From contig JAITPB010000206.1 in the NCBI GenBank assembly GCA_031289625.1, forward strand, positions 1 to 6,707: a stretch of 6,707 nucleotides of DNA. The letters run 5' to 3'. Both the position numbers and the translations under genes were made by a program. The notes under the pieces were generated by a model that was not told where the DNA came from, ran no database searches, and saw nothing but the letters and a program-made list of their open reading frames with translations. How positions within the stretch are numbered: the stretch's first letter is position 1; the number at the start of each line of letters is the position of its first letter. Shown piece after piece: positions 1 to 5,746 of this stretch. Origin of the DNA: Clostridiales bacterium. Its GTDB lineage: Bacteria; Bacillota; Clostridia; Lachnospirales; WQUN01.

Positions 1-1528
1 CTCTGTCCAAATGATTTTTATATTCCCACGGCACGCTGTATAAATACTCCACGATCCGATGATCGCAAAAGGGCACCCGCACTTCCAGCCCGGACCACAT
101 GCTCATGCGGTCTTTCCGATCCAGCAGCGTCTGCATAAACCAGTCTAGATTCAAGCGAAACATTTCCTTCATTCTATTCTCTAAACTTTCTTCCGAATTT
201 TTTTCCGAAAAATTTTTATCCAGCGGGGTGGCCGCGTTCGCAAGCGCGATAGTTTGTTGGTATTTTTGCGTTACATAGCCGGCAGCGTCCAAGTCCAATA
301 TGCCTGCTTTGAGAAAAGACGCCCGGTACGCGGTAGACTGCGACCAGGGAAAGCCATCCGCTTCTCGGATACGTTTGTCACGATACCAGGGATAACCGCC
401 AAAAATTTCATCCGCACATTCGCCTGACAGCGCCACCGTGGCGCGCTCTTTGACTTTTTTGCAGAAGAGTAGAAGAGAACCGTCCACATCTGCCATACCG
501 GGGAGATCCCGCGCTTCAGTTGCCTCAAACAGGCTCTCCACCAAATCATCCGTCTCTAAAACAACGGTTTCATGGGGAACATCCAGATGTTCGTTCATCA
601 GTCGGATGTATCGATCATCGCTGTCCGGCTGAAACGGCCCGGCCTGAAAATATTTTTCATTCTCCGCGTAGTCCACGGAAAACGTCTGGCGGACGCCAGA
701 CAAAGCAGCGATAGCGCTGGAATCCAGCCCGCCGGATAAGAAAGACGCCAGGGGCACATCGGAAACGGTCTGCCTCTGAATCGAGTCCGTGAGCAGGTAT
801 TTGATTTTTTCTACGGTTTCCTCAAAAGAATCCGTGTGCTCCCGTGCGGTTAATGCCCAATAGGGATAGCGATTGAAACCGTTTCTGTCCCAAAATCCAT
901 AGTGACCCGGGAGCAATTCTTGTATGCCTTTGAAAACGCCGCATCCGGGCGTTCTGCCGGGCCCCAGCAAAAGGATTTCCGCCAGAGAAACGCCGTCCAG
1001 GATCGGTTTTACCGCGGGATGTTTCAGCAGCGCCTTAATCTCCGATCCAAAAATGAAACCGCCGTCTTTTTCCAAAAAGAAAAAAGGTTTGACGCCCATT
1101 CTGTCACGCGCGGCGAACAGGCGATCTGTTTCCCTGTCCCAAACCGCGAAGGCGAATATACCGTTGAATTTTTTGACGCATTCCGGCCCCCACGCCGCAA
1201 AAGCGGTCAGCACGGCCTCCGTATCAGAATGGCTTTTAAATGTATATCCTTTCGCGCGCAGTTCCTTTCGGATTTCTTCCGTGTTGTACAGTTCACCGTT
1301 GTAGACAATCGCCTTTTCCCTTTCGCCATTGCCAAAAATCATCGGCTGTTTTCCATTTTCCAGATCCACTACAGCCAGCCGTGTATGCGCCATCCGAACA
1401 TGATCGGCGTGGTAAACGCCGTCTGAATCCGGCCCTCTGCGCTTGAGCGCGCTGATCATATCGGCGCAGACGCTATCATACGGGACCAAATCTTGACTGT
1501 AATGACAAAAACCCGCGATTCCGCACAT
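1..1528 (-). CDS. asnB: Asparagine synthase (glutamine-hydrolysing), C-terminus cut by window edge
   Basis: The enzyme makes asparagine from aspartate, ATP and glutamine-derived ammonia in the cytoplasm. Reading the minus strand from 1528 to the left edge gives 509 codons with no stop. The protein begins Met-Cys-Gly-Ile-Ala-Gly, so after Met removal Cys2 is the N-terminal nucleophile of the class II glutaminase domain. That residue fixes the start at 1528, although in-frame ATGs lie at 1537 and 1549; a GGAG site sits about 8 nt upstream. Other glutaminase residues are RRGPD (30-34), YNGELYN (76-82) and SHSDTE (99-104). The synthetase domain has the ATP pyrophosphatase loop SGGLDSS (265-271), SGECADEIFGGY (368-379) and RKDRMSM...GLEVRVPFCD (471-489). 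Family members have about 610-640 residues, so roughly 100 are missing off-window. It diverges from dpaA. A sporulation-specific role like that of Bacillus AsnO is possible but not shown. The symbol is given at family level. Confidence 0.96.
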   Translation of the reverse strand, partial: MCGIAGFCHYSQDLVPYDSVCADMISALKRRGPDSDGVYHADHVRMAHTRLAVVDLENGKQPMIFGNGEREKAIVYNGELYNTEEIRKELRAKGYTFKSHSDTEAVLTAFAAWGPECVKKFNGIFAFAVWDRETDRLFAARDRMGVKPFFFLEKDGGFIFGSEIKALLKHPAVKPILDGVSLAEILLLGPGRTPGCGVFKGIQELLPGHYGFWDRNGFNRYPYWALTAREHTDSFEETVEKIKYLLTDSIQRQTVSDVPLASFLSGGLDSSAIAALSGVRQTFSVDYAENEKYFQAGPFQPDSDDRYIRLMNEHLDVPHETVVLETDDLVESLFEATEARDLPGMADVDGSLLLFCKKVKERATVALSGECADEIFGGYPWYRDKRIREADGFPWSQSTAYRASFLKAGILDLDAAGYVTQKYQQTIALANAATPLDKNFSEKNSEESLENRMKEMFRLNLDWFMQTLLDRKDRMSMWSGLEVRVPFCDHRIVEYLYSVPWEYKNHLDR

Positions 1529-1550
1529 GCTTTTCATCTCCAATGCCATA

Positions 1551-1570
1551 GGAATATCCCAACATATTCC
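1551..1570. repeat. Inverted repeat, possible operator (GGAATAT-N6-ATATTCC)
   Basis: The sequence GGAATATCCCAACATATTCC has two perfect 7-bp arms around a 6-bp centre. It lies 23-42 bp upstream of the asparagine synthetase start. It covers the proposed -10 element and transcription start of that gene, a typical position for a repressor site. It lies about 30 bp outside the predicted sigma-K promoter of dpaA. It could also be a chance repeat in AT-rich sequence. Confidence 0.4.
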
Positions 1571-1589
1571 GAACCTCTCGTTTGGTGAA
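1561..1589 (-). promoter_or_regulatory. Candidate sigma-A promoter for the asparagine synthetase
   Basis: On the minus strand TTCACC (1589-1584) is followed after 17 nt by TATGTT (1566-1561). Each hexamer matches the sigma-A consensus at 4 of 6 positions and the spacing is ideal. The start codon at 1528 would follow a leader of roughly 25 nt. This is a modest match found by eye, so it is only a candidate. Confidence 0.4.
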
Positions 1590-1600
1590 TTTCCCGCAAT

Positions 1601-1629
1601 CACGGGCCAAGCCGGGCTGTCATAAAATA
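1601..1629 (+). promoter_or_regulatory. Sigma-K-type promoter for dpaAB
   Basis: CATAAAATA at 1621-1629 is a perfect match to the sigma-K -10 consensus CATANNNTA. CACG at 1601-1604 contains the AC core of the -35 element at the canonical 16-bp spacing. The predicted start near 1636 gives a leader of about 40 nt before the TTG start codon. In Bacillus subtilis the spoVF (dpaAB) operon is transcribed by sigma-K in the mother cell, so motif and gene function agree. Confidence 0.7.
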
Positions 1630-1674
1630 CAGCGTTGCCTTGGCTTTGACATAAGGCCGAGAGGAGGCGAAAAA

Positions 1675-2526
1675 TTGCGATATTTAATCTTAGGCGGAGA
1701 CGAAAGAAACTTTTATTTGTATAAACTGCTGAAAGATGAAGGTGCGGATGTCCAGATGACCGGGTTTGATCACGAACGCGAAAATCTCACGGAGGTCAGC
1801 GCGGCGGTCGCGGCCGCGGAAATCATTATGGCGCCTATCCCTTTCAGCAAAGGGCAAATCGTCAACACTCCCTTTCACCAGGCGGAAATCCCCATGAAAG
1901 AAATCTTTTCCGCCGCTCATCCAAACCAAATCATGATTGGCGGCCGGTTCAGCCATGATGCGCTTCAATTCGCAAAAGAAGCTGGTGTTCAGGCGTTTGA
2001 CATACTGGAACAAGAGGAAATGGCCGTATTGAACGCGATCCCCACAGCCGAGGGCGCTGTGCAGATCGCGATGGAAAATACCAAGATCACGATTCATGAC
2101 AGCCATATTTTGGTCATGGGTTTTGGCAGAATCGGAAAAATTCTCTCTAAAATACTGTTGGGAATCGGCGCAAAGGTTAGCGTATCAGCGCGAAAAGGCG
2201 ACGATCTCGCTTTCATCCGCGCTTTCGGCTGCCGCGCGGTTTCGTATGAAAAACTTCCGGATATTCTCGGTCAGATGGATATCATTATCAATACAGTGCC
2301 GAACGTCATACTGGACAAATCTAAACTTGGATTGCTCCGGCCTGATGTTTTGGTGATTGAACTGGCGTCAAAGCCTTTTGGCATTGACGCCGTGGAAAGC
2401 CGGAAAGCGGGGGTGAATGTGCTTTTCGCGCCTTCTCTGCCTGGCAAAGCCGCGCCTTTGACAGCCGCGCGTTATATCCGGCAAACGATGGAAAATATTT
2501 TGCGTGAAGCGCGTGAAGCGGGGTGA
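1675..2526 (+). CDS. dpaA: Dipicolinate synthase subunit A (DpaA/SpoVFA)
   Basis: With DpaB this subunit converts the dihydrodipicolinate-pathway intermediate (lysine/DAP route) to dipicolinic acid, which is made in the mother cell and loaded with calcium into the spore core. I chose the TTG start at 1675, giving 283 aa. A strong GGAGG at 1663-1667 sits 7 nt upstream, and the protein then opens LRYLILGGDERN as expected for DpaA. The frame stays open upstream to 1582, but that extension has no family-like sequence and spans the sigma-K promoter. Residues 1 to about 125 form the DpaA N-terminal domain. A Rossmann NAD(P)-binding fold follows, with GFGRIG at 149-154. A SLPGKAAPLTA motif at 254-264 marks the family C-terminus. 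The length is close to the roughly 290-300 aa usual for the family. The TGA stop touches the start of dpaB, implying an operon with coupled translation. Confidence 0.95.
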   Translation: MRYLILGGDERNFYLYKLLKDEGADVQMTGFDHERENLTEVSAAVAAAEIIMAPIPFSKGQIVNTPFHQAEIPMKEIFSAAHPNQIMIGGRFSHDALQFAKEAGVQAFDILEQEEMAVLNAIPTAEGAVQIAMENTKITIHDSHILVMGFGRIGKILSKILLGIGAKVSVSARKGDDLAFIRAFGCRAVSYEKLPDILGQMDIIINTVPNVILDKSKLGLLRPDVLVIELASKPFGIDAVESRKAGVNVLFAPSLPGKAAPLTAARYIRQTMENILREAREAG

Positions 2527-2531
2527 TTCGC

Positions 2532-3113
2532 ATGGAGATTTGTGGAGCGCAAATCGGTTTCGCCATAACCGGATCGTTTTGTACGATCGAAAAGGCGTTT
2601 AGGCAGATTCAAAACCTTATGGACGCCGGCGCGGTGGTATGTCCCATCCTCTCTTTTCACGCTGCGGCCATGGATACGCGATTCATCACGGCGGAAGATT
2701 TAAATAGAAGGCTAGGGGAACTTACAGGGCGCTCCGCCATTAAAAGCATAGCGGAGGCTGAACCGATCGGCCCGAAAAAACCATTCGATCTTGTGATGGT
2801 TCTGCCCTGTACAGGCAACACAACGGCTAAAATCGCCAGCGGCATTACAGATACGCCTGTCGCCATGGCGGTAAAAGCCCAGCTTCGAAACGAACGGCCT
2901 GTGTTGATCGCGTTGTCCACCAACGACGGCCTCAGCGCGAACGCGAAGAACATCGGCGCTCTGCTCAACGTCAAGCATATTTATTTTGCGCCGTTTTATC
3001 AGGACGATCCGGTTCAAAAACCCAGGTCGCTGCTGTTTCATGATGAGATGATTCTCCCGGCCGCGCGGGAAGCTCTGTGTGGACGTCAGATTCAGCCGGT
3101 TTTGCATCGGTAA
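2532..3113 (+). CDS. dpaB: Dipicolinate synthase subunit B (DpaB/SpoVFB)
   Basis: This is the flavoprotein-fold partner of DpaA in dipicolinic acid synthesis. The 193-aa protein has the N-terminal loop GFAITGSFCT (9-18), the AEPIGP motif (76-81), the PCTGNTTAKIA phosphate-binding-like segment (92-102), the STNDGL segment (129-134) and PFYQDDP (154-160). I recall the same order and spacing in Bacillus SpoVFB, which is about 200 aa, so the gene looks complete. The ATG at 2532 has a GGGGTG sequence 6 nt upstream. An in-frame GTG at 2523 overlaps the dpaA stop as GTGA and would add three residues; the ATG is preferred but not proven. The gene directly follows dpaA, and expression probably comes from the sigma-K promoter at 1601-1629. 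No lysine-pathway genes such as asd or dapA are adjacent. Confidence 0.95.
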   Translation: MEICGAQIGFAITGSFCTIEKAFRQIQNLMDAGAVVCPILSFHAAAMDTRFITAEDLNRRLGELTGRSAIKSIAEAEPIGPKKPFDLVMVLPCTGNTTAKIASGITDTPVAMAVKAQLRNERPVLIALSTNDGLSANAKNIGALLNVKHIYFAPFYQDDPVQKPRSLLFHDEMILPAAREALCGRQIQPVLHR

Positions 3114-3135
3114 AATGATTGTTAATAAAATGATT
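3111..3135 (+). repeat. 10-bp direct repeat upstream of the fumarase-side promoter
   Basis: TAAAATGATT occurs at 3111-3120 and again at 3126-3135, with starts 15 bp apart. The first copy begins at the dpaB stop codon and the second ends on the first base of the TTGAAA -35 element. The position would suit an activator or repressor with tandem half-sites. The sequence is AT-rich, so chance is a real alternative. Confidence 0.4.
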
Positions 3136-3163
3136 TGAAATGTTTCAAGCGATCGGATATAAT
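3135..3163 (+). promoter_or_regulatory. Near-consensus sigma-A promoter
   Basis: TTGAAA (3135-3140), a 17-bp spacer and a perfect TATAAT (3158-3163) form the best sigma-A promoter in the window. Transcription would begin near 3170, only about 20 nt before the hairpin at 3189-3214. No other promoter is visible between that hairpin and the fumarase gene, so this is the likely source of its mRNA. Confidence 0.75.
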
Positions 3164-3188
3164 ATGAAGTAATAAGATGATGGAATAG

Positions 3189-3217
3189 AACCCGCCCATT
3201 CACACAGGCGGGTTTTT
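3189..3217 (+). terminator. Intrinsic terminator / attenuator hairpin A
   Basis: AACCCGCC (3189-3196) pairs perfectly with GGCGGGTT (3207-3214) around a 10-nt loop, and a T run follows at 3213-3217. It can end dpaAB transcripts. It also lies immediately downstream of the promoter at 3135-3163, so it would truncate that transcript to about 48 nt unless read through. Confidence 0.8.
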
Positions 3218-3231
3218 GTGTGGATTTTTTT
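3198..3231 (+). promoter_or_regulatory. Overlapping alternative hairpin B
   Basis: ATTCACACA (3198-3206) can pair with TGTGTGGAT (3217-3225) through nine pairs, one of them G-U, and is followed by a T run to 3231. Its 5' arm is the loop of hairpin A, and its own loop contains the 3' arm of hairpin A. The two are therefore interlocked, with pseudoknot topology, and the 2-nt linker at 3215-3216 is too short for both stems to form in full. They probably compete. Confidence 0.5.
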
Positions 3232-3267
3232 CGTCAGCCAGTGGAGCAATGGAAGGATGGAGGGATT

Positions 3268-3795
3268 ATGAAAAATATTGTAACGCCATTGGATCCGAAT
3301 GCCGTCCGAGCGCTGCAAACAGGCGATATGGCGCTCTTATCGGGCCGGATCTATACTGCGCGGGACGCGGCGCATCAAAAAATGGCGGATCTGATCCGTG
3401 AGGGAAAAGAACCGCCGTTTCCGTTTCAAGGCGAGGCTGTTTTTTACGCCGGGCCTTGCCCTGCGCCGCCCGGAAAAGTGATTGGTTCCGTCGGCCCTAC
3501 TACAAGCGGGCGTATGGACGTTTACGCGCCTCTGCTCATCGCGTGCGGGCTGAAGATTATGATTGGCAAAGGCCAGCGGAGCCAGCCCGTCAAAGACGCT
3601 ATCATTGAAAACGGCGGCATTTATTTCGCCGCCATCGGAGGCGCGGCCGCTCTGATAGCGCAATGTGTCAAATCCTCGGAGATCGTTGCGTTTGAAGAAC
3701 TGGGCACAGAAGCGATCCGGCGCCTTATCGTGGAAAATTTGCCGCTTGTGGTGGCAATTGACGCGCGGGGCCGTGACATCTACGAACATAATTAA
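3268..3795 (+). CDS. Class I (Fe-S) fumarate hydratase beta subunit
   Basis: This is the C-terminal-domain subunit of two-subunit class I fumarase, which interconverts fumarate and malate (the family also includes L-tartrate dehydratases). The 175-aa length is normal for a free beta subunit. Family motifs are SGRIYTARDAAH (25-36), YAGPCPAPPGK (60-70), GSVGPTTSGRMD (73-84), MIGKG (98-102) and YFAAIGGAAAL (119-129). Thr78, Arg82, Lys101 and His36 are the probable active-site residues by analogy with class I fumarases. The [4Fe-4S]-binding alpha subunit, normally encoded next door, is not in this window on either side. The ATG at 3268 is chosen because GGAGG (3259-3263) precedes it and the protein then starts like the family. 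An open extension to 3220 lies inside hairpin B and is unlikely. The gene is read through, or from, an attenuator-like leader. Confidence 0.93.
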   Translation: MKNIVTPLDPNAVRALQTGDMALLSGRIYTARDAAHQKMADLIREGKEPPFPFQGEAVFYAGPCPAPPGKVIGSVGPTTSGRMDVYAPLLIACGLKIMIGKGQRSQPVKDAIIENGGIYFAAIGGAAALIAQCVKSSEIVAFEELGTEAIRRLIVENLPLVVAIDARGRDIYEHN

Positions 3796-3803
3796 AAATA
3801 TGT

Positions 3804-3832
3804 CAGATTTGTTATAATATTGACATAAAATT
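3804..3832 (+). promoter_or_regulatory. Weak sigma-K-like promoter before the secreted protein gene
   Basis: CATAAAATT at 3824-3832 matches CATANNNTA except for the last base. CAGA at 3804-3807 sits at the same distance as the CAC-type -35 of dpaA but lacks the AC core. A leader of about 65 nt would precede the GTG at 3905. Other -10-like strings occur nearby (TATAAT 3813-3818, TATACT 3860-3865) without convincing -35 partners, so the true promoter is uncertain. Confidence 0.3.
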
Positions 3833-3837
3833 TATGT
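3823..3837. repeat. Palindrome ACATAAA-A-TTTATGT, possible operator
   Basis: Two perfect 7-bp arms flank a single central A. The site overlaps a TTGACA string (3820-3825) and the weak sigma-K-like -10 element. No T tract follows, so it is not a terminator. The arms are AT-rich, which lowers the significance. Confidence 0.35.
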
Positions 3838-3904
3838 GGAACAAGGATGTCTTTGGGTCTATACTGAATTGAACGAGAATTAAAATAAATTAAGGGGGAA
3901 AATT

Positions 3905-5035
3905 GTGTTTAAAAAAATCTTTACAGCATTTTTTATCATGGCTTTATTCGTTGTTCCACTGACAGTATTTGCTTCAGATGCACCTACAACAACGCCTACA
4001 CCAGAAGCGACACCCACGCCCACACCAGAAGCGACACCTACGCCTACGCCAGAAGCGACGGCAACGCCTACGCCAGAAACGACACCTACGCCTACGCCAG
4101 AAACGACAGCAACGCCGGCGCCAGATATTACCGTGACAGCGACACCCACGCCAGATATTACCGTGACAGCGACGCCCACACCAGTCATTACCGTGACAGC
4201 GACGCCCACGCCAGTCATTACCGTGACGCCGAGCGTGACGCCGAGCGTTACACCCAGGCCAACCGTGACGGGGACGCCCACGCCATCACCTACGCCGATA
4301 CCTCCCAGCGGAACGGCGACCATTACGCCCAATAAGCTTACTGTCAAGTGGGCGGATGCAAGCAGACCAAACATCGACATTGAAACATTTCGTATCTTTG
4401 GGTTCAATGTCGCGCAGCTTCGAACCATGGTGAGCGTCTGCGGCGGAACGGTGCTGAACGTCTCAGCCAATACCTATCAGGTTGTGACATCTTCTTCCTA
4501 TAATGTTGACTATCAGGATATTGGCTTCCAAGGGACACAAGATGTGAAATATCAGCTCAATATAACCAATATCAAAGATTCAAGCGGCGTGGATACGAAA
4601 CCGGCGCAGCCTGGATGGGTTTATTTGACTTCCTATCAGTACAACTGGGGCAGCATACGCGATATTTTAAACGCATTAGGATTGGAACTGGTCAGTTATA
4701 CTGATGACCCCAATAAACGTGAAACCGAAGTGGTCATCAGCTGGCCTCCTGGCTGGGCATCCACCAGTACAGCCATAACAACCGCCAGCACAACTTCAAG
4801 TGCGGCCAGCACGGCGGCGGGCGCCGCGTCGACCACAACGGCTGTTGCCACAACGACCGCTACGACAAACGCGGCCGTCACAACCACAACTGCTGCAACA
4901 ACAACTGCCGTTGCAACAACGACTGCCGCGGCCGTAACAACGACTGCTGCGGCCGCAACAACAACTGCTGCGGCAACGACTGCGGATGCCAGTGGAACTA
5001 CCACGACAGCCAGCGCAACTACGACGGACAGTTGA
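3905..5035 (+). CDS. Secreted Thr/Pro- and Ala/Thr-rich protein with a unique central domain
   Basis: I do not recognise the family. The 376-aa protein starts at a GTG 6 nt after an AAGGGGG ribosome binding site. Residues 1-23 form a Sec signal peptide: KK, a hydrophobic core, and likely cleavage after Val-Phe-Ala. Residues 30-69 are five octapeptides of the TPTPEATP type, and 70-109 are four decapeptides of the TPTPDITVTA type. A further Thr/Pro stretch runs to about 135. Residues 137-284 are ordinary globular sequence rich in aromatics (several Trp and Tyr) with a single Cys (179). Residues 287-376 are almost only Ala, Thr, Ser and Val. There is no LPXTG motif, no C-terminal membrane segment and no lipobox. 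The layout (stalk, domain, stalk) suggests an exported, perhaps O-glycosylated, surface or matrix protein. A strong terminator follows. The function is unknown. Confidence 0.85.
   Translation: MFKKIFTAFFIMALFVVPLTVFASDAPTTTPTPEATPTPTPEATPTPTPEATATPTPETTPTPTPETTATPAPDITVTATPTPDITVTATPTPVITVTATPTPVITVTPSVTPSVTPRPTVTGTPTPSPTPIPPSGTATITPNKLTVKWADASRPNIDIETFRIFGFNVAQLRTMVSVCGGTVLNVSANTYQVVTSSSYNVDYQDIGFQGTQDVKYQLNITNIKDSSGVDTKPAQPGWVYLTSYQYNWGSIRDILNALGLELVSYTDDPNKRETEVVISWPPGWASTSTAITTASTTSSAASTAAGAASTTTAVATTTATTNAAVTTTTAATTTAVATTTAAAVTTTAAAATTTAAATTADASGTTTTASATTTDS
3992..4111 (+). repeat. Five 24-bp tandem repeats (octapeptide TPTPEATP type)
   Basis: Residues 30-69 of the secreted protein are five in-frame copies of an eight-residue unit, drifting from PEAT to PETT. 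Synonymous differences between copies (acg/aca, cct/ccc) show the array is not perfectly fresh. Such arrays change copy number by slippage. Confidence 0.85.
4112..4231 (+). repeat. Four 30-bp tandem repeats (decapeptide TPTPDITVTA type)
   Basis: Residues 70-109 are four copies of a ten-residue unit, with D-I in the first two and V-I in the last two. The core DNA word attaccgtgacagcgac is repeated nearly exactly, which points to recent duplication compared with the octapeptide array just upstream. Confidence 0.85.
4763..5032 (+). repeat. Ala/Thr low-complexity coding tract
   Basis: About 90 codons encode runs such as TTTAAAATTTAAATT. At the DNA level the words acaacaact, gcaacaac and gcggccg recur irregularly. 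It is low-complexity coding sequence rather than an exact tandem array. Confidence 0.8.
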
Positions 5036-5061
5036 AGCGGAAGCGAATAGTAGTCAGCCTT

Positions 5062-5101
5062 CATCAAAAAACGATCCCAAAAGCGGGATCGTTTTTTGAT
5101 G
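5062..5101 (+). terminator. Strong intrinsic terminator of the secreted protein gene
   Basis: A perfect 17-bp stem (5062-5078 with 5085-5101) closes a 6-nt loop (AAAAGC). The GC core CGATCCC/GGGATCG is flanked by A6 and T6 tracts, so it can work on both strands. It begins 26 nt after the stop codon. Confidence 0.9.
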
Positions 5102-5158
5102 GATTCCGATTCCAGCAGCGCTGCCAACAGGTTAAGAAAATCCGTGAGCTATTGCGTA

Positions 5159-5213
5159 TTAATTCCCCTCCGCGAGCGGCCTCCGTTCGGCGGCCACGTC
5201 GGAGGGGAATTAA
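5159..5213. repeat. Large GC-rich palindrome, possible dispersed intergenic element
   Basis: TTAATTCCCCTCCG (5159-5172) pairs perfectly over 14 bp with 5200-5213. Inside are further short pairings: GGCC 5178-5181 with 5192-5195, and CCG 5183-5185 with CGG 5188-5190. There is no T tract, so it is not a typical terminator. Its compact fold and GC content, above that of the surrounding spacer, suggest a REP-like or MITE-like element, but no second copy lies in this window. Confidence 0.6.
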
Positions 5214-5670
5214 ACAGCCCATATTCTTTACCCTGTTGACAGTGATTTCTCTTAGGGCAGTTGGAAATAATTAATAGCTCAACTACCTGCTGAAATTCGA
5301 CATGGTAGATAAAAATAAAAATGTAACAAAATACCATATAAATTATTCCATAATTATAATTATTTTAAGTGGTTTTCCTTATTCTGGGCATAGTTCCCCC
5401 TCTCCAACAAGAGAAACGCACCCATTTATTTCCAAGAAATATACAAAAAAGTACACAAAATAGAATTATTCGGTGAATCATTATTGGCTATTTTTATGTG
5501 TTTTACAAACATAGCGTTGTTCATCCTGCTATAGGCTTCCCTAAGTTTTTTAAACATTTACGTTCCGAGAAACCCTTCGGCTATATTCTCAAGGTTTTGT
5601 TGTCACCACCTAAGGAAAATGTTATCGCTCGTTGTACTCATGAATGAATAGATTTTTCAACAGAGCCATC
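5214..5670. other. AT-rich spacer without a convincing gene
   Basis: I find no intact gene here. One plus frame is open from 5477 to its stop at 5645-5647 (56 codons) but has no ATG near its beginning and no ribosome binding site. On the minus strand an ATG at 5557 opens 43 codons ending at 5426. Upstream in the same minus frame an ATG at 5641 leads into codons interrupted by TGA and TAA. These may be traces of decayed genes. A TTGACA at 5236-5241 lacks a matching -10 element. Confidence 0.5.
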
Positions 5671-5746
5671 AGGTTAGTGGAATCCATTGGTGGCCTTTCG
5701 ACCACCTTGATTTAACCTCGGCAAATGTTCTCGGTTGCGAGTATAC
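5671..5746 (+). ncRNA. Possible structured RNA segment ahead of a terminator
   Basis: Several stems follow one another. AGGTTA (5671-5676) pairs with TAACCT (5713-5718), enclosing a GGTGG/CCACC hairpin (5689-5693 with 5702-5706). A hairpin CTCGGCAA...TTGCGAG with one bulged G then ends at about 5741 and shares its first bases with the outer stem. The terminator at 5747-5769 follows directly. No reading frame explains the transcript that this terminator would end. It matches no riboswitch or housekeeping RNA motif that I know. The 5' end and promoter are not identified. Confidence 0.3.

Noticed and set aside
902..1426. Plus-strand frames inside the asparagine synthetase region
   Set aside because: The minus strand carries all family motifs continuously, so these are shadow frames.
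1582..1674. N-terminal extension of dpaA to an upstream TTG
   Set aside because: The extra 31 residues are unlike the family, the segment spans the sigma-K promoter, and the GGAGG at 1663-1667 is placed for the TTG at 1675.
3992..4231. CRISPR array
   Set aside because: The repeats are contiguous, in frame and code for Thr/Pro units without unique spacers.
3880..4470. Minus-strand frame rich in Gly-Val repeats
   Set aside because: It is the mirror of the Thr/Pro repeat codons of the secreted protein, which has the signal peptide and ribosome binding site.
4696..5127. Minus-strand Ala/Val-rich hydrophobic frame resembling membrane segments
   Set aside because: It is produced by reading the Ala/Thr tail codons in reverse and it runs through the bidirectional terminator.
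5302..5469. Short plus frame from ATG 5302 (55 codons)
   Set aside because: There is no ribosome binding site, the composition is biased and AT-driven, and the sequence resembles no family.
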